Below, in pieces: positions 48,000 through 60,310 of a stretch of 64,000 nucleotides of DNA; within the stretch, counting starts at the first letter, position 1, and the number at the start of each line of letters is the position of its first letter. Location: NCBI RefSeq assembly GCF_019649055.1, contig NW_026570312.1, forward strand, positions 310,001 to 374,000, given 5' to 3'. Both the position numbers and the translations under genes were made by a program. The notes under the pieces were generated by a model, which saw only the letters and a list, made by a program, of their open reading frames with translations, ran no database searches and was not told the origin of the DNA. Source of the stretch: Paramacrobiotus metropolitanus (taxonomy: Eukaryota > Tardigrada > Eutardigrada > Parachela > Macrobiotidae).

Positions 48000-50640
48000 C
48001 AGAGCAACACTAATTCTCTGCTTCAGGAACTGGGTGGACCTTTTTACATGTGTCCGCTCAAAAAGCATCTTACCAAGCACTGAAGTATACTGATCTTAGA
48101 CTTTGATTCTTTACTCCATACGCCCATTGTTTCAAAAACCGTAGCGGAAAAAATAAAACGGTCACGCCAAAACACGCCGTGCTTGTTGTTTGTCTTTGCC
48201 TCTGCCATGGCGGCGGCTGCGCCGGCTTCCTGGAGTGTCTTCGGAATGTAGCTGGTGGCCATGGTATCTGGGCAGCTGACGTCCCACACCCTGACTGAAA
48301 GGAACCGTGGTCATGCCGTCCGGCCTTTTCTGGGTATCGCGATAAAGGCCTGATGGCTCGAGCACAGAAGGGATACTGGCTGACCCACACGCGCGGTGGA
48401 TCACATCTCTGACTTCGTTATGCGGGAAAGTTCGACACATACTGGGGCGCCGATTCGCTGAGCAATCGATAGCCTGACTTCGGTACTGGACAACATAGTG
48501 CCGAGGCTTGCCACTGGGACCGCGTTCAGCCACAGTCCAGCTTGGGGTTGAGAAACAGCTAGAAGCCGGGCCTTATGGTTAACCGAGTTGGTTTCCTGTA
48601 CTACTGCATCTTTCTGGAGGAGGACAACCGGAATGTTCCAAGCACGCTGTGAAGCGCGCAAATTTTCAGCAGGAAGTTCGGATGGTCCCATTGATATCCA
48701 CGCTTGTTCCACACTTGCCGCATATGTTTCGTTCTGCTTGGCGCTCATTTGTTCAACCAACGGGCGCACCGAGTTGACCGAGGCGAGGAATGCCGAAGGG
48801 GCTAGTCTTTCGGTGCGTCTGATGCCTAAGCCGCCAATTCTTACCGGCAAAGATGCCTGTTTCCAGATTTCGTTGGTCATTTTTACGTTTGAAATTTCCT
48901 CCAGACTTCTGCATACCGATGACTCAAATTTTATTAGAATTTCCGGAAATTTAAACGCATCGCTCGTACGCAAAAGGTGCATCAGTTTGGGGACGGACAG
49001 GCAGTTCTTGAGCAAGAAAAATGCCTGATGAGACGGTAGAAGTGGCAGACAAAAAATCATTATGTTCACCATACTGATCTTGTCTTCTAACAATGGGCCG
49101 ACCGATTCAGTGGTACTTCCCGCGCCAAGTAGAATAACGTCTTTCTTATAAGGCGCTTCATACCTGGACAACGCTGGATAAGAACGGCATCAGCTTCTGC
49201 GCGCTGTTTTGGACTTCCACCAAAAATGTAGTACTCGCACTACTCCACGTTGAGTTGCAGTCCCATTTCAGCTGACTTCACTCGATCCATATCGTCATCC
49301 GCATACAACGTCGACTTCATCTCCAAATGTCATGTCGTCTAAAAACGCAACTTTCAACACCGATTTTAAGGCTTTTGCTACTGGTAGCGTAACGCGGCCG
49401 AATACCAAGGGTGCCGACGGATTGGCCTGATGGAGCCCTTCTTCTGACTGGATGATATATTCCCCAAACGCTAAGGATGTCAGCCTTCCATAGCACTGAA
49501 GGAAATACGAAAAATATTCTGGCACACTTTTCACCATTTCCAAAATCTTGTGTCGATACACACAGTTGAATGCGTTAGCAAAATCCAGCTTTATAAGTAC
49601 ACGGCATTCACCTTCTTGGTTAAGAAACATGCGTGTCGCGTGTAAGGCAGCCTCGGCTCCTCCTTTCACACCAAAGCCGACTGATATGGGAACAGCTTTT
49701 CTACCATACGTTGTTTCATTCTGCGACTAATGATTTTCGATGCGATGCGGCGGATGGTATTGCCAGCAGCTATGGGACGGATTCCGCCATTCGGCTTTTG
49801 AAGACCAGTGAGAGTTGCGCCATAAAGGGAAGGGATAATTTCGACAGGTACACCCCCCGAGATCATCTTCGTAACGGCACCAGCAAGTCCTAAGGATAGC
49901 CTTCTGTCATGCTCATTCGTTCCGTGTCCTAGCAAGTCTTTCAAGTGTTGAGGGCGCATACCAAACAGACCTCCTGAGGATCCATGTGGAAACGAACGGA
50001 CGGCATCGAGTATTTCGTCAGCGGTAATTTCAGAGACCAAGAACTGAGCTTGGGGCTTGTCAACTGGTGTCGCATGGGCACACCCCAGGATGCTTCTCTT
50101 GCAACAATGACACCGATTCTGGGGATGGACGGATAATGTTATCCGTGGAGCAGAGGGCTTTTACTGCTGCCGAAATAGCACATTCCTGGAACTTGCTATG
50201 GCTTCGTTGGGATTGGGTGCGGCATGGCGGGGAGGGTTGCAAAGAAGCGGAGCCGCGCCACGGCCATTGAGATTCAGCCGTATCACGGCCGTTACAGACA
50301 AGTCCGTTTTCTCTGCTGGCAGGCGAAAAATTTCGAACCCAAAGGTACTCAGCTTCATCCATGCCACCGGTGTGTTGTCTGTACAGCATTCGTTTCTAGT
50401 GTTTGGGCATGATTTTCAGACGGCACGATAACGGGAATAAAAGTTTTCACAACGGGGAAAATACTTCGTTCTTTTCTTGCTTGGGTTTTAAGATAAGTCG
50501 ATTTCTTACGATGTAAATCCAGACGGTTAAAAAGCTCCCCACAATCTGGGCAGGCAACTGGTTGTTTTGCTTGTCGGGATCGTGCAGGAGCGTATGTTGC
50601 GCTCGATGAGCGAGAAACGGTGTTAGTCTCCATAATTCAG
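48000..50640 (-). mobile_element. Retroelement copy 2, longest but degraded
   Basis: Readable blocks in 5' to 3' order: an N-terminal zinc-finger-like stretch (CPDCGELFNRLDLHRKKS, near 50540). Then SEITADEILDAVRSFPHGSS and GLQKPNGGIRPIAAGNTIRR (49666-50040). Then reverse transcriptase motif A (IKLDFANAFNCVYRH), a degraded motif B (EEGLHQANPSAP) and motif C FLDDMTF (49295-49669). The thumb follows (FLLKNCLSVPKLMHLLR, IGGLGIRRTERL; 48401-49171), then the end block with WDVSCPDTMATSYI (48044-48289). Frameshifts and stops separate the pieces. The zinc knuckle is missing, apparently deleted. This copy shows that the family has a reverse transcriptase domain upstream of the conserved tail. Confidence 0.85.
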
Positions 50641-51139
50641 CAACGGAAAATATTGTGAAGAGGCAAAAAGAAACGAAATTTACGTCGGTAACGGTCGTGG
50701 GCGCTGGGTACTGCGGGACAGCTGCCACGTCAGCTCGCTGGATATCTTTCCAGCTACGTCCCGCAGCCACCCTCCATACTGGATGATGGGAAATTTACCA
50801 TCCAGGAATCGAAAAATGTTCACGTAGAAAGATAATCTTCACGTTCACAAAGAAGAAGGTGTTCAGTTACTTACATCCTCACTGGATGGAGTTTTCAATT
50901 AACATTCAAAAAGCAACGAGTATTTCCTAATTCCTGCATGGCGAATTTTTATCGATACGAGGCAAGCGGCAACTGTTTTCCTTCGCATTAGCACAAGAGA
51001 CTTTGCTATAACTTTGCCGTGTGAACTGTGAAGGCGCACAGGCGATATTTTGATGCTATCGGAACTAAAATCTCGTCGTGATAAAATCTTTTCTCCGTTC
51101 TCCTCTCTGCACTATTAATCAATCTGTAGATATGGCACG
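50641..51139. other. Spacer, no gene seen
   Basis: It may hold the 5' end of the retroelement copy (to about 50770). No coding signal otherwise. Confidence 0.35.
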
Positions 51140-51194
51140 TTTCGTACCACTCCATAAAACCGGCCATATCATTTCTTCACAGTAGTCTACGTAT

Positions 51195-51585
51195 TCCTCC
51201 TGTATTCTTGTTGTATTCGCCCCGTATTCCTCCCTGTGCCAACCGAATGATTTCTGTATTCGCTAAGTGGGCTGCCGTATTCCTGCGTATTCCCCCTGAA
51301 TTCTTGCTGTATTCGCCCCGTATTCCTCCCTGTGCCGACCGTATGATTTCTGTATTCCTACCGTATGATTTCTGCTAAGTGGGCTGCCGTATTCCTACGA
51401 ATTCCCCCTGTATTCTTGTTGTATTCGCCCCGTATTCCCCCCTGTGCCAACCGAATGATTTCTGTATTCGCTAAGTGGGCTGCCGTATTCCCACGTATTC
51501 CCCCTGTATTCTTGCTGTATTCGCCCCGTATTCCTCCCTGTGCCGACCGTATGATGTCTGTATTCGCTAAGTGGGCTGCCGTATT
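51195..51585. repeat. Minisatellite, about 95-110 bp unit, left of FB-4
   Basis: Units read GTATTCCTCCCTGTGCCGAC, then CGTATGATTTCTGTATTCGC and TAAGTGGGCTGCCGTATTCC, with TACGTATTCCCCCTGTATTC. About three and a half copies precede FB-4 and a further copy follows it at 52720-52850. Confidence 0.9.
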
Positions 51586-52719
51586 TATTCCGCGTCCGAT
51601 CACTTCGGCCGCGTTACATTTCGGCCGCACAGGTTCATTTCGGCCAACGTTCATTTCGGCCGTGGCTCACTTCGGCCAACACTCATTTCGGCCAACACTC
51701 ATTTCGGCCAACGCTCATTTCGGCAACTGGATATGTCGGCCATCTTAGGCTCTCTTAGGTTTCGTAGGTTTTCTTAGGTCTTCTTCTGTTTTCTTAGGTT
51801 TTCTTACGTTTTCTTAGGGTTCTTAGGTTTGTTATGGTTTCCTAGGTTTCTTAGGTTTTCTTATGTTGCTTAAGTTTGTATGGTTTCTTCAGATTCTTAG
51901 GTTTCTTAGGTTTCTTAAGTTTCCTGGGTTTCTTAGGTTTTCTTATGTTTTCTTATGTTTCTTAGGTTATGAACTTATATATTTGGCTTTCTTAGGTTTT
52001 CGTATTTATTCTTCGGTTATTCTCAGATGTTTTAAGATCTGATAATTTCTTTACCTTTTTTTATGTTTTTCTGGGTGTCGTGCGGTTACCTCACCCGGGA
52101 CGTTAGTCTTCGTGTGATCGATCTTATGACGGTCGACGATCTGTTAATAAGAACACTTGGAAAAGAGAGACATGATGGTGCATTGGTGACAGTAGCACTT
52201 CCAAAATTGTTTGAAAAACAGTGCGTGCAAGATGAAGTAGAAATAGAAGAAAAGTTCGTGCTAACGATAATTATTCAGTTATTTTTACCCTGCAGAATAT
52301 AAGGGACCATCCATAAATTACGTACGCAGAAAACCACGGTTTTTTCACCCCTCCCTCCCCCTTCGTAGCGGTCCGTCACGTTTGCTTGACCCCTCCCCCC
52401 TGGTTCGTTCAATCGTAATACATGGAGCGGACCCCCCCTCCCCCCTGGGTTCGCCGAGGCCGTCACAGCTTGTCACATTTTTTGGACCCCTCCCTCCCTG
52501 GTTCGCTGCGTACGTAATTTATGGATCGCCCCTAAGTTTAGGCAAGGCCTATTTTCGCCGAAATGTACGAGTACTTCACCCGAAGTGAATTGTGGCCGAA
52601 ATGAATGACGGCCGAAATGAATGGCGGCCGAAGTAAGTGGCGGCCGAAGTGAGTGGCGGCCGAAAAACTTTGGCCGAAATGAGCGCGGCCGAAATGAAAA
52701 CGGCCGAAGTGATCGGTAG
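51586..52719. mobile_element. Foldback element FB-4, arms of CATTTCGGCCAACG repeats, TTTCTTAGG core
   Basis: A perfect 15-bp terminal match, CCGATCACTTCGGCC, lies at 51596-51610 and inverted at 52702-52716. Arms consist of TCATTTCGGCCAAC-like units (left) and GGCCGAAATGAATG-like units (right, 52555-52716). The TTTCTTAGG-rich stretch runs 51745-52030. The flanks GCTGCCGTATT and GCCGCCGTATT differ at one base and may be an 11-bp target duplication, although the host is itself repetitive. A short frame at 52063-52302 has no recognisable domain. Confidence 0.8.
52300..52535. mobile_element. MITE with CCATAAATTACGTACGCAG ends
   Basis: GGGACCATCCATAAATTACG opens the element and CGTAATTTATGGATCGCCCC closes it as an inverted repeat. 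The interior is C-rich and T-rich (ACCCCTCCCTCCCCC) with CGTCAC words. This layout resembles a short-element type I recall as common in arthropod genomes; I do not give it a name. Confidence 0.8.
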
Positions 52720-53534
52720 CCGCCGTATTCCTACGTATTCCCCCTTCATTCGTGCTGTATTCGCCCCGTATTCCTCCCTGTGCCGACCGTATGATTTCTG
52801 TATTCGCTAAGTGGGCTGCCGTATTCCTACGTATTCCGCCTGTATTCTGCCCGAATTCAAAGCGTATTCTAAGTTTTCTAATTCGGAAACCAAAGAATAC
52901 ATTGGGAATACAGGCGGAACACGGGAGAATACGGGGACACACTAAAGAAGACAGCAGTCATATTTAAATTAAAGATATATAATGGAAAATCCCTCGCGAA
53001 TACAGTAAGAATACAGGCAGAATACGGATGGAATACGTGGGAATACAGCTAAAGAGTAAAGGCACGAGTATCTTGATCATAGTGGCGAGATTAATATATC
53101 TGTGGAGTGTGTCCGTATTCCGACGTATTCTACCTGTATTCTGCTGTATCCCTAAAGTATTCCCTAACTGGCTTATCTAACCTCTGTGGCTACTGTCTAC
53201 TTGCAGCATAGTAGCGCATTCCCACGTATTCAGTCAGTATTCACCACGTATTCCCTGCTGTTCTAGTTAAAAACCTAAGAAACCGAAGAATACATTGTCA
53301 ACACGGACAGCATACGGGTAGAATACGTGGGAATACGGTAGTATCCAGCAGAGGAAACGTAGTCAGACGTACTTGCATAAGCTAAATAATGGAGAACATA
53401 ACGTGAATACAGACAGAATACGTGTGCATAGGAATACGTGGAATACAATCAACAAAAAAAGGGGCCGATTTTATGAAGTGGTACGAAATGGGCCATAGGT
53501 GGTAAAATTGCTGATTTTTCACTTATTATGAAAA

Positions 53535-55680
53535 TGAATTTTTGGGCAATAGCCGCCATAACAACAAAGTGCAAGCGCGGGCACTACTTTACAGTTAAAA
53601 TTTAAACATTAAAAAACAACCAAAATCTCTATCCGCCCGCGGGTTAAAGGCAACGTACTTGACACAGCAGTAGCATTTCCCTTAATGACAGCCAAACTAA
53701 AACGTTGCTTCATAAAAGCAGTAGAACGCTTCTCCAGTTAATTCACGAGTTTTACGGCCCATAAAATGTCAAATTCACTTAAAGCTAGGTCAAAGACACC
53801 GAACGTTTCAACAACTAAGGGATAGAAAAGGTGTCTACTTTCCAGTGGAGAGTACTTCGTCGCTTCTCATTTTCTGCCAGGTGAGCCACACTTCCTGCCT
53901 TCTTCGAACTTCCGTGAACATGGGAATCGGCTACTGTACACCAACTTGTGACATCCCATACAACAGACTTTCCTTGACGGACTGGAATAAGGGTCATGCC
54001 GTCAGGTCGAATCGCCACTTGGTGATAGGCCTGTCGGTTCCAGTTGACATGGGAATTCTGCACTCTCGCAACAGTTTTGGCGATACTGTTCATTTCTCTA
54101 TGTCTGGCCCATCGCCCTTTCGTTGATTTATTGCAGGAAAGCCCGTGATGGCCATTCGTCTCCACTAATTTGCCGCATGCCACGCAGTTATGAGCTGTCA
54201 CTACAGGCAATCCAAAACGTAATGCCACTCCTACTCTGACTTCTTCATCTCGTAAAAACGTTCCAAGACAAGGCGCCGGTAATGCATTCAGCCAGGCCCC
54301 AGAAGCTAAATGCATCCAACAATACGGCTCTTGCGCGCTCATTACCAACCGTTGATAACATCAGTTTTGATACATCCCTGTCAATCATCGGTACATCCAC
54401 GTATTGAAACTTTCGCACACAATCTTCTGGTAGCGAGCAGTGTGTCACCAGAAGCCAGTTCTCTACAGCCGATTGCGTCATATGGTCACCAGCTCGCGCG
54501 TAAAATTTGGAAACGAGAGGCTGCATAGCGTACACCGATGCCAAAAGGCACAAATACCTAGTGACTCTATGCGCCGCTTTCCCAATCCACCACGCCGAAC
54601 TGGTAAAGCCTAAATCTGCATCCATTGGGCTTCTGTTATGCTTACGTTGGTCAGCTGTTCCACACCATTCCGCAGTTGTTTGTCATAATCTTTCAACAGC
54701 TCTGGAAATTCATAGCATCGGGCAGTGCGTAGGCCATATAAAACCTTGGGGATGCTAAGGCAATTTTTTAAAAGAAAAACACTGTAATTTGCAGGTACCT
54801 TCGTGAGCCGCTGAACAAACTTGCATAGGTGATCTTTCTTTTCCATCAGGAATTTCGCACAACCGGCTGGTTGTACAGGTGTGCCCAACAGGTAAAGATT
54901 ATCTGGATTCAACTGGATCATTTTTGGCCATAATTTTCCAACAAAGGCTTACCCGCATCCGCAGCTGAATTGATGAGGTAAAACTCGCATTTGTTGAAAT
55001 TCAATTCAAGGCCCATCTTCTTCCCTTTTTCTTCAATATTTTTTATCGCGGCGATCACTTTCTCCATGGTACCGGCCAGAGTAACATCATCAAGAAAGCC
55101 CAGAAACAGATCGCAATCCAGTCTATCGAAGAGCGGTAGCGATGTGAGGCTGTAGCCGAAGGGGCCACTTGGATCGCCCTGCTGTACCCCCCGGGCGGAC
55201 GACAAAACTTCTTCCCCACAAATCAAATGGCTCGCGTAACGGTAAGATTGCCAGAAATAGCCGTAATAACTGGGAAAATGCTGTCTTACGGCTTCCAATA
55301 ACGCGTCCCGTCTCAAAAGGTTAAACGCGTTTTTAAAATCCAGCTTTACCAGTACTCGCTCTCCGTCGTGTGTAGCTTCCAGGTACGAGCGGACCCCGTG
55401 AATAATTGCTTCGGCTCCGCCTTTCGTGCCACAGCCATACTGCACAGTGCCGCACAATTCCTTCATCTTGTCAGAACAACGGTGGGTTATTATTTTAGAG
55501 ACTAAACGGCGAAACGTTTCTAACTGCAATTGGCCGAATTCTCCGTCTTTTTTTGGCAAGGGAGTTAGCCTTGCTCAAAAAAAAAACGGTCTAATGTCGT
55601 CCGGAACGCCTCTCTGCAAAACATGATTAACAAAATCAGCCAGAAAAAACGAAATTAGTTACGTTGTACTTGTACGTGTC
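53535..55680 (-). mobile_element. Retroelement copy 3, with recognisable reverse transcriptase core
   Basis: In order: FVNHVLQRGVPDDIRPFF (near 55580-55640, frame broken). Then RRLVSKIITHRC, TKGGAEAIIHGVRSYLE, motif A (VLVKLDFKNAFNLLRRDAL), motif B (GVQQGDPSGPFGYSL) and motif C (GFLDDVTLAGTMEKV) at 54918-55559. Thumb pieces (FLLKNCLSIPKVLYGLRTAR) and the zinc knuckle (CVACGKLVETNGHHGLSC) follow. The endonuclease-like IRPDGMTLIPVRQGKSVVWD is at 53815-54348. The last block and tail reach about 53535. Several frameshifts. FLDD replaces the usual F/YADD in motif C, as in copy 2. Confidence 0.87.
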
Positions 55681-56649
55681 CGGTGTCATAGGTGAAATAA
55701 AGCGCAGTATCACGTGTGCGGCAAAACACGGTAAGGATGCAGCAGGAAAAGTAATATTGCATACTTTTTGTGCTAAAGCGAAGGGGAAACACCCGCTGGT
55801 TGCCTCCTTCAGCTTTTCAGCTACGATAACTAAAACTTCGCACACCTATTAGATATGTTTGTGTCAACTGCCATGTGTGTCAGATGGTCAACACCTGTAC
55901 AGATAGGTTCGGTATTACTCAGAAGTCTTCGATTTTATCCCATCGACTGAAGCTTTAGTTAAGAAAAATGCAAAAGTAATTTTATGGACAAATAGGAAGC
56001 TGGCATGCACGAAGTTCTAAAGTTAGCGATTTAAACTTCTTGCATTTAGCATACTTCTCTTTGAGGGAGCTTGGCATGAAGGCGGTGTGAGTTTTGCAGT
56101 ATTAGACTATCAGTTTGAAGTCTCCTAATATCCTGTCTCCTAATATCCTCGTAGTATGAAAGGCTTCAAGCTATTGCAGTATAATACTGCAACGGCAACT
56201 TCTAAGCTGCCACTAGTGGAGTGGGTTAATCCACCGTACCACGATAAAACGAGGTTTGATGGTTCGTCGGTGATGTTACGGAGTTAGCAGTGCCCAAAAA
56301 GTCAGTTATGCAGTTGCGAAGATGTTAACCGATACCGGCGCGATTGTCAAGCTGCACAAACATTTTTAATCAGCTGAAAAGTAATTGGGGAAGAGCAAGG
56401 GCAAGGGCCAGAGCAAGAATGATTTCAGAACATTCAGACAATCTCAGAAGTCTAGAAAATCCACGTTAGAACGGGTCATCTCGTACAAGTACACATTCAG
56501 ATGTTTCCGGTTGTACTAGCACCAATGAGATGTACATCTTCACTACAGATCTCATTTGTACGGCTACAATATTATCGTATCGCACTAAAAAGCAGACCGC
56601 AGTGTGTACTGTACAAAATACACAACCTGGACAGCATTAAGTAACCGGT
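55681..56649. other. Spacer, no gene seen
   Basis: Frames on both strands at 55636-55852 overlap and lack domains. The rest is unique sequence. Confidence 0.4.
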
Positions 56650-57575
56650 CTGCATTTGTGCGCTGATACCCGGCCGTCGAAGTGCAAGGATGTAGCCCAG
56701 TCAAGTCCGGAAGCTGGTGTCTGGCTTAACGCGCTGCCTTCCGCTCATATCGGCAACCTACTTGACGACGACACGCTCAAAATTTCTGTCGGCCTTAGAC
56801 TCGGTGCTGTGATCTGTGATCCACATGAATGTGTAAATGCCACAAGTCTGTTGATGTACGCTCATCACGGTCTATCATGCACTTTCTCGGCCGGAAGGCA
56901 CCCGCGACATGGTGCTCTCAACAGCATTGTATGCCGCGCCTTCGTCTCGGCAGGTATCCCAGCTAAACTTGAACCACGCGGCACCTCTTACACGAATGAA
57001 CGACGTCTGACGGCTGTACAACCTTCGCATGGAAAAGAGAAATGCTTGGCTTGGGATGTCACATGTGTCGATACTGTTGCTGCTTCCCATGTCAAATCCA
57101 CCGCGACAACTGCGGGAGCGGCCGCTGTCCAGACAGAAGAAAAGAAATCAGATTCTACTCGTACTTGAACGGTCGATACATTTTCGCCCCAATGGCTGAA
57201 ACTATGGGGGCTTGGGGTCCATCGGCTATCCTTGATTAAGGAGCTAGGAAGCGTCTGGGACCTCTGGAGAAAAACGCTCGCACGAATTTCTCCGACAGCG
57301 TATCTCATTGGAGATACAGCGAGGCAATGCGGCCTCAATTATGGGCACTATTGGCGAAGCGGAAAAGCTAAATGAAATCTGGATGTTATAAAGTCAGCTT
57401 TTCAGCATATAATGGTTTTGTGTTATTGATACATGTGTGTCTCGGTTTTCAAATACAGAGCTAACAAAGTATGTTTAGTGCTTGAATTCGAATCAATTCT
57501 AATTAACTGCGAAGTAGCACGCACGGGCTTGCAAAGTTGCACCTAGTGCTGTTAGATGGCTGCTGCCTATTAAAA
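56650..57575 (+). mobile_element. Retroelement 3' fragment, diverged
   Basis: Reads AGVWLNALPSAHIGNLLDDD, HECVNATSLLMYAHHGLSC and KCLAWDVTCVDTVAASHVKS, then frameshifts into YIFAPMAETMGAWGP. The second Cys of the knuckle is Asn or Ala, and the PD of the endonuclease-like block is lost (NERRLTAV). The 3' tail (GATGGCTGCTGCCTATTAAA) matches other copies. An old, dead insertion. Confidence 0.8.
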
Positions 57576-57934
57576 GTATTAGTGTTTATCAGCACAGGCA
57601 TACGAGTAACCAGTACGAGTGACCAGCACCTTTCAGTTGTAATAACTATGACTTATAAGTGCAAAATGAGTACACTACTAGAAAAAAAACCAAATTCACA
57701 TTAAAAATGCTTCCTCTACGCTATCGGTCAGGAATTGTACAGACATTCCCGATTTTATAGTCCGACAATAATTAACCAAAAAGTGATGAATACAGTACAG
57801 CCAACGGCAGTTGACAATTCAAGCACGTAAGTTTAAGTTTAACAATGAAGCTACCGCTGAAAGGAACATGCTGCAAGGCAAATACGGACCCGGATTATTG
57901 GTTGGCAGTTATTCGGGAACATCCGTCGTCTGAA

Positions 57935-60310
57935 TCAAACAATGCCTTCGCTCAGCACCGCCGCCGTCAGCGTAGACAGCTTACTAGCGTCCAGTCGGCG
58001 AACGTTAGACAGGGTCCAGCTCTTTTTCCAGTAAGGGTTAGGTTTGCGCGGATCCGCCCACTGGTAATTCAGCAGGGCCTGCAAGACATGTTGTAGGTAC
58101 AGTAAATGCTTATCCCTCAATTTTAAACGCAGATAACATGGCGACAAATTCAAATTCACGAGTTGTGCCAACGCCCATTCTATGGCGCGACACGCGCACC
58201 AGTTGCGCTCAAAATGCCTCGTTGATGGATGGCAGATTTCAAACAAAATTAGAACCTATCGACATAAAATCTAAAATACGGACTTTCCTGCTTTTTGGTT
58301 GTCTTAATACGCGTAGCATTATTATTTGTCCTATAGTAGCCAACTTATTCACCAGAGGCGAATTTTTCTGGTCATTATTTCGGAAAAATTTATCCTTTTC
58401 ATTGATTCTTAAAGCTTGAGAGAAGTGAATTTGTCGTTGTGGTAGACGTAGCGGAATACTTGTTATCTGTACCTTTATGACACAAACAGCGAGACAATCT
58501 TGTAAATACAGCATAAGCGTTCTTACAAGAAACTCGATGGATTGTCTGCTCAGTGAATAAACTAAACTACCCAACTGACCTCGACAATCTTTTCCATGTC
58601 TTCCTTCCGCTGTTCAGCAACACAGTCAGCAATCCATTTCTCCACGGCCGGTCGATCCAGCGGCTTTGTAAGGACCAGATTCTTCTCGAAGACCTCCCAA
58701 AACGCCGCTTCCCGCTCCCTGCCAACCAGACCGGCGCGGAATGCATGATACGCCAATGCTGCCGCCATCTTCTCATCTCCCATGAGAACATGTCGCCACA
58801 CGATGCGGCCGCGTGATTGTTTCGGTACGCGCAGACGAGACAAGCAGTCGATGAGAGCGTCCACATTCCCATCCGGCTCAACGAAATCCCCCTTGTAGAA
58901 CACCACTGGTAAGTGGTTCGCACGGAACACCCTCCGGATCAGACTGGTCAGTGCGGAGAATTCGTCCAACTCGATGCCGGTGATGACGATCATTCTGGTG
59001 GCGCTGTTGAGGCATTTCAGCAGGCAGACCGTCATCCAGTAAAGCGTGTGTTCGTAATCATCCACCCCGTTAAAATCCGCAGCGTTGTTGGAGACGCGCA
59101 CCTCGGGGAAGTAGGCGTCGGTGGTGAGGAGAGCGTTCCACAGGGGACAAACCCGCCGACAACGGACACGCCCGATGGAGTCCAGGGCGCGGAAGACCTC
59201 CAGCAGCAGTTCAGCCGGCAGCGGCAGGGTGCTGCGCTGACCGGTGGAAACCTTCCGCTGCGGGGCACTAACCACCCCGGGTTGGCGGAGCAACCATTTC
59301 CAGGTCAGGGTGCTACGATCCATCTCCTCGTCTTCCTTCACGGTCTTGGTGTATTCGAAATCCTGCACCAGACAACTTGTGTCAGGGAGAACGTTGATGA
59401 TTTCGTACATAACTAACATAAGCAAACAATATCTTCATTCTTCAACATTTATTTTTAAATTAAGCAATTTATTTTTAATTGATTTAGGTGACCGGCGCGG
59501 ACGCCACCATGGCGGAGGCAAAGAAAAACCATAAGCACAGATATTTGCGCGATAATTACACTTTCTCTGCTCTGGTTTTCGAAACAGTGCGTGTGGGGTA
59601 AAGAAGGGAAATGTAAGATGTCTGCACTCGGTAAAATGCTTTTCGAGAGAAAACTTTCGAGAGTTTCTGAAGCATAGAACAAGTGTGAAACATACCACTT
59701 GCTCAGCAGTCAAGGGAGTGTCAGCGTGCCACTGCAGGTAGTTGAAGGTCTGGCTGAGCAGCGCCGTGCACTGCACATGGAAACTCTGGTTGACTTCGTA
59801 CTGGAAGATTTCCCGGACCGCGGAGGACGCCTCCGACCAGCAGCCCGCCGGCAACAGACAGTCGCGAATCACAAAATCATTCTTCTTCACTCGGCGCTGC
59901 AGACGATCGGCGTCTGTGAGCGGTGAGCGTAGTTGAGTGCAGGGAACCAGCTCCTTGACGGTCCCAAAGGGTAGCTGCACTTGCACGCTGGCCGCATGTT
60001 TAGCGTGTAGTTCTCCCCTGGCGACGGATTCGCCTTGATACCAGATCCACGCCCCGTCGGTCGGACGGCGCAGCAGGACCTGTAGCCGCTGGCCGGCCTG
60101 GTCCGGGCGCCATCGGGCCGTGGAACTGCAGCTAAAAATGCGTCCGTATTCCACGAACTGCGCGCGCTGTCCCGCGCAGCGGAGATCGACGATCAGGCCG
60201 CCCTCCGCCACGTTGATGACGGCGCCGTGCTGCAGGTAGCCGCCGTCGACCAGGACGTCCACGGCGTTCCAGTCGCCCACCCAATGCATCTCGTCTCCGT
60301 ATACAAACAT
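57935..60310 (-). CDS. F-box family protein, gene C (three exons, intact)
   Basis: Exons 59696-60310, 58580-59362 and 57935-58078, with introns GTATGT...TGCAG and GTCAGT...TGCAG, all phase 0, give 513 residues without any break. Exon 1 (205 codons) starts MFVYGDEMHWVGDWNAVDVL and has GLIVDLRCAGQRAQFVEYGR and SFHVQCTALLSQTFNYLQW. It is a module I do not recognise, repeated in copies A, B and D. Exon 2 has DFEYTKTVKEDEEMDR, the F-box (LPLPAELLLEVFRALDSIGR, RCRRVCPLWNALL; about residues 245-290), then LKCLNSATRMIVITGIELDE and further leucine-containing repeats to KIVE. Exon 3 reads ALLNYQWADPRKPNPYWKKS and ends TLTAAVLSEGIV. It is the only copy in the window that is complete and undamaged, so it is the reference for the family. 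Expected role: SCF-type ubiquitin ligase receptor. Confidence 0.88.

Larger units (their letters stand above)
51140..53488. mobile_element. 2.35-kb nested inverted-repeat element with GTATTC arms
   Basis: TTTCGTACCACTCCATAAAA at 51140 is matched by its complement ending at 53488; 24 of 26 terminal bases pair. Inside, the left part repeats CGTATTCC and the right part mostly GGAATACG, so the arms are inverted arrays of the same word, with some flips near 53110-53260. FB-4 (51586-52719) and a small MITE (52300-52535) are nested in it. No transposase frame. The minus frame of 98 residues at 51358-51654 is repeat-derived. Confidence 0.75.

Noticed and set aside
51365-51748. 127-residue plus-strand ORF in the GTATTC minisatellite
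   Set aside because: Repeat-derived, matched by an equally long frame on the other strand, and runs into foldback arm sequence.
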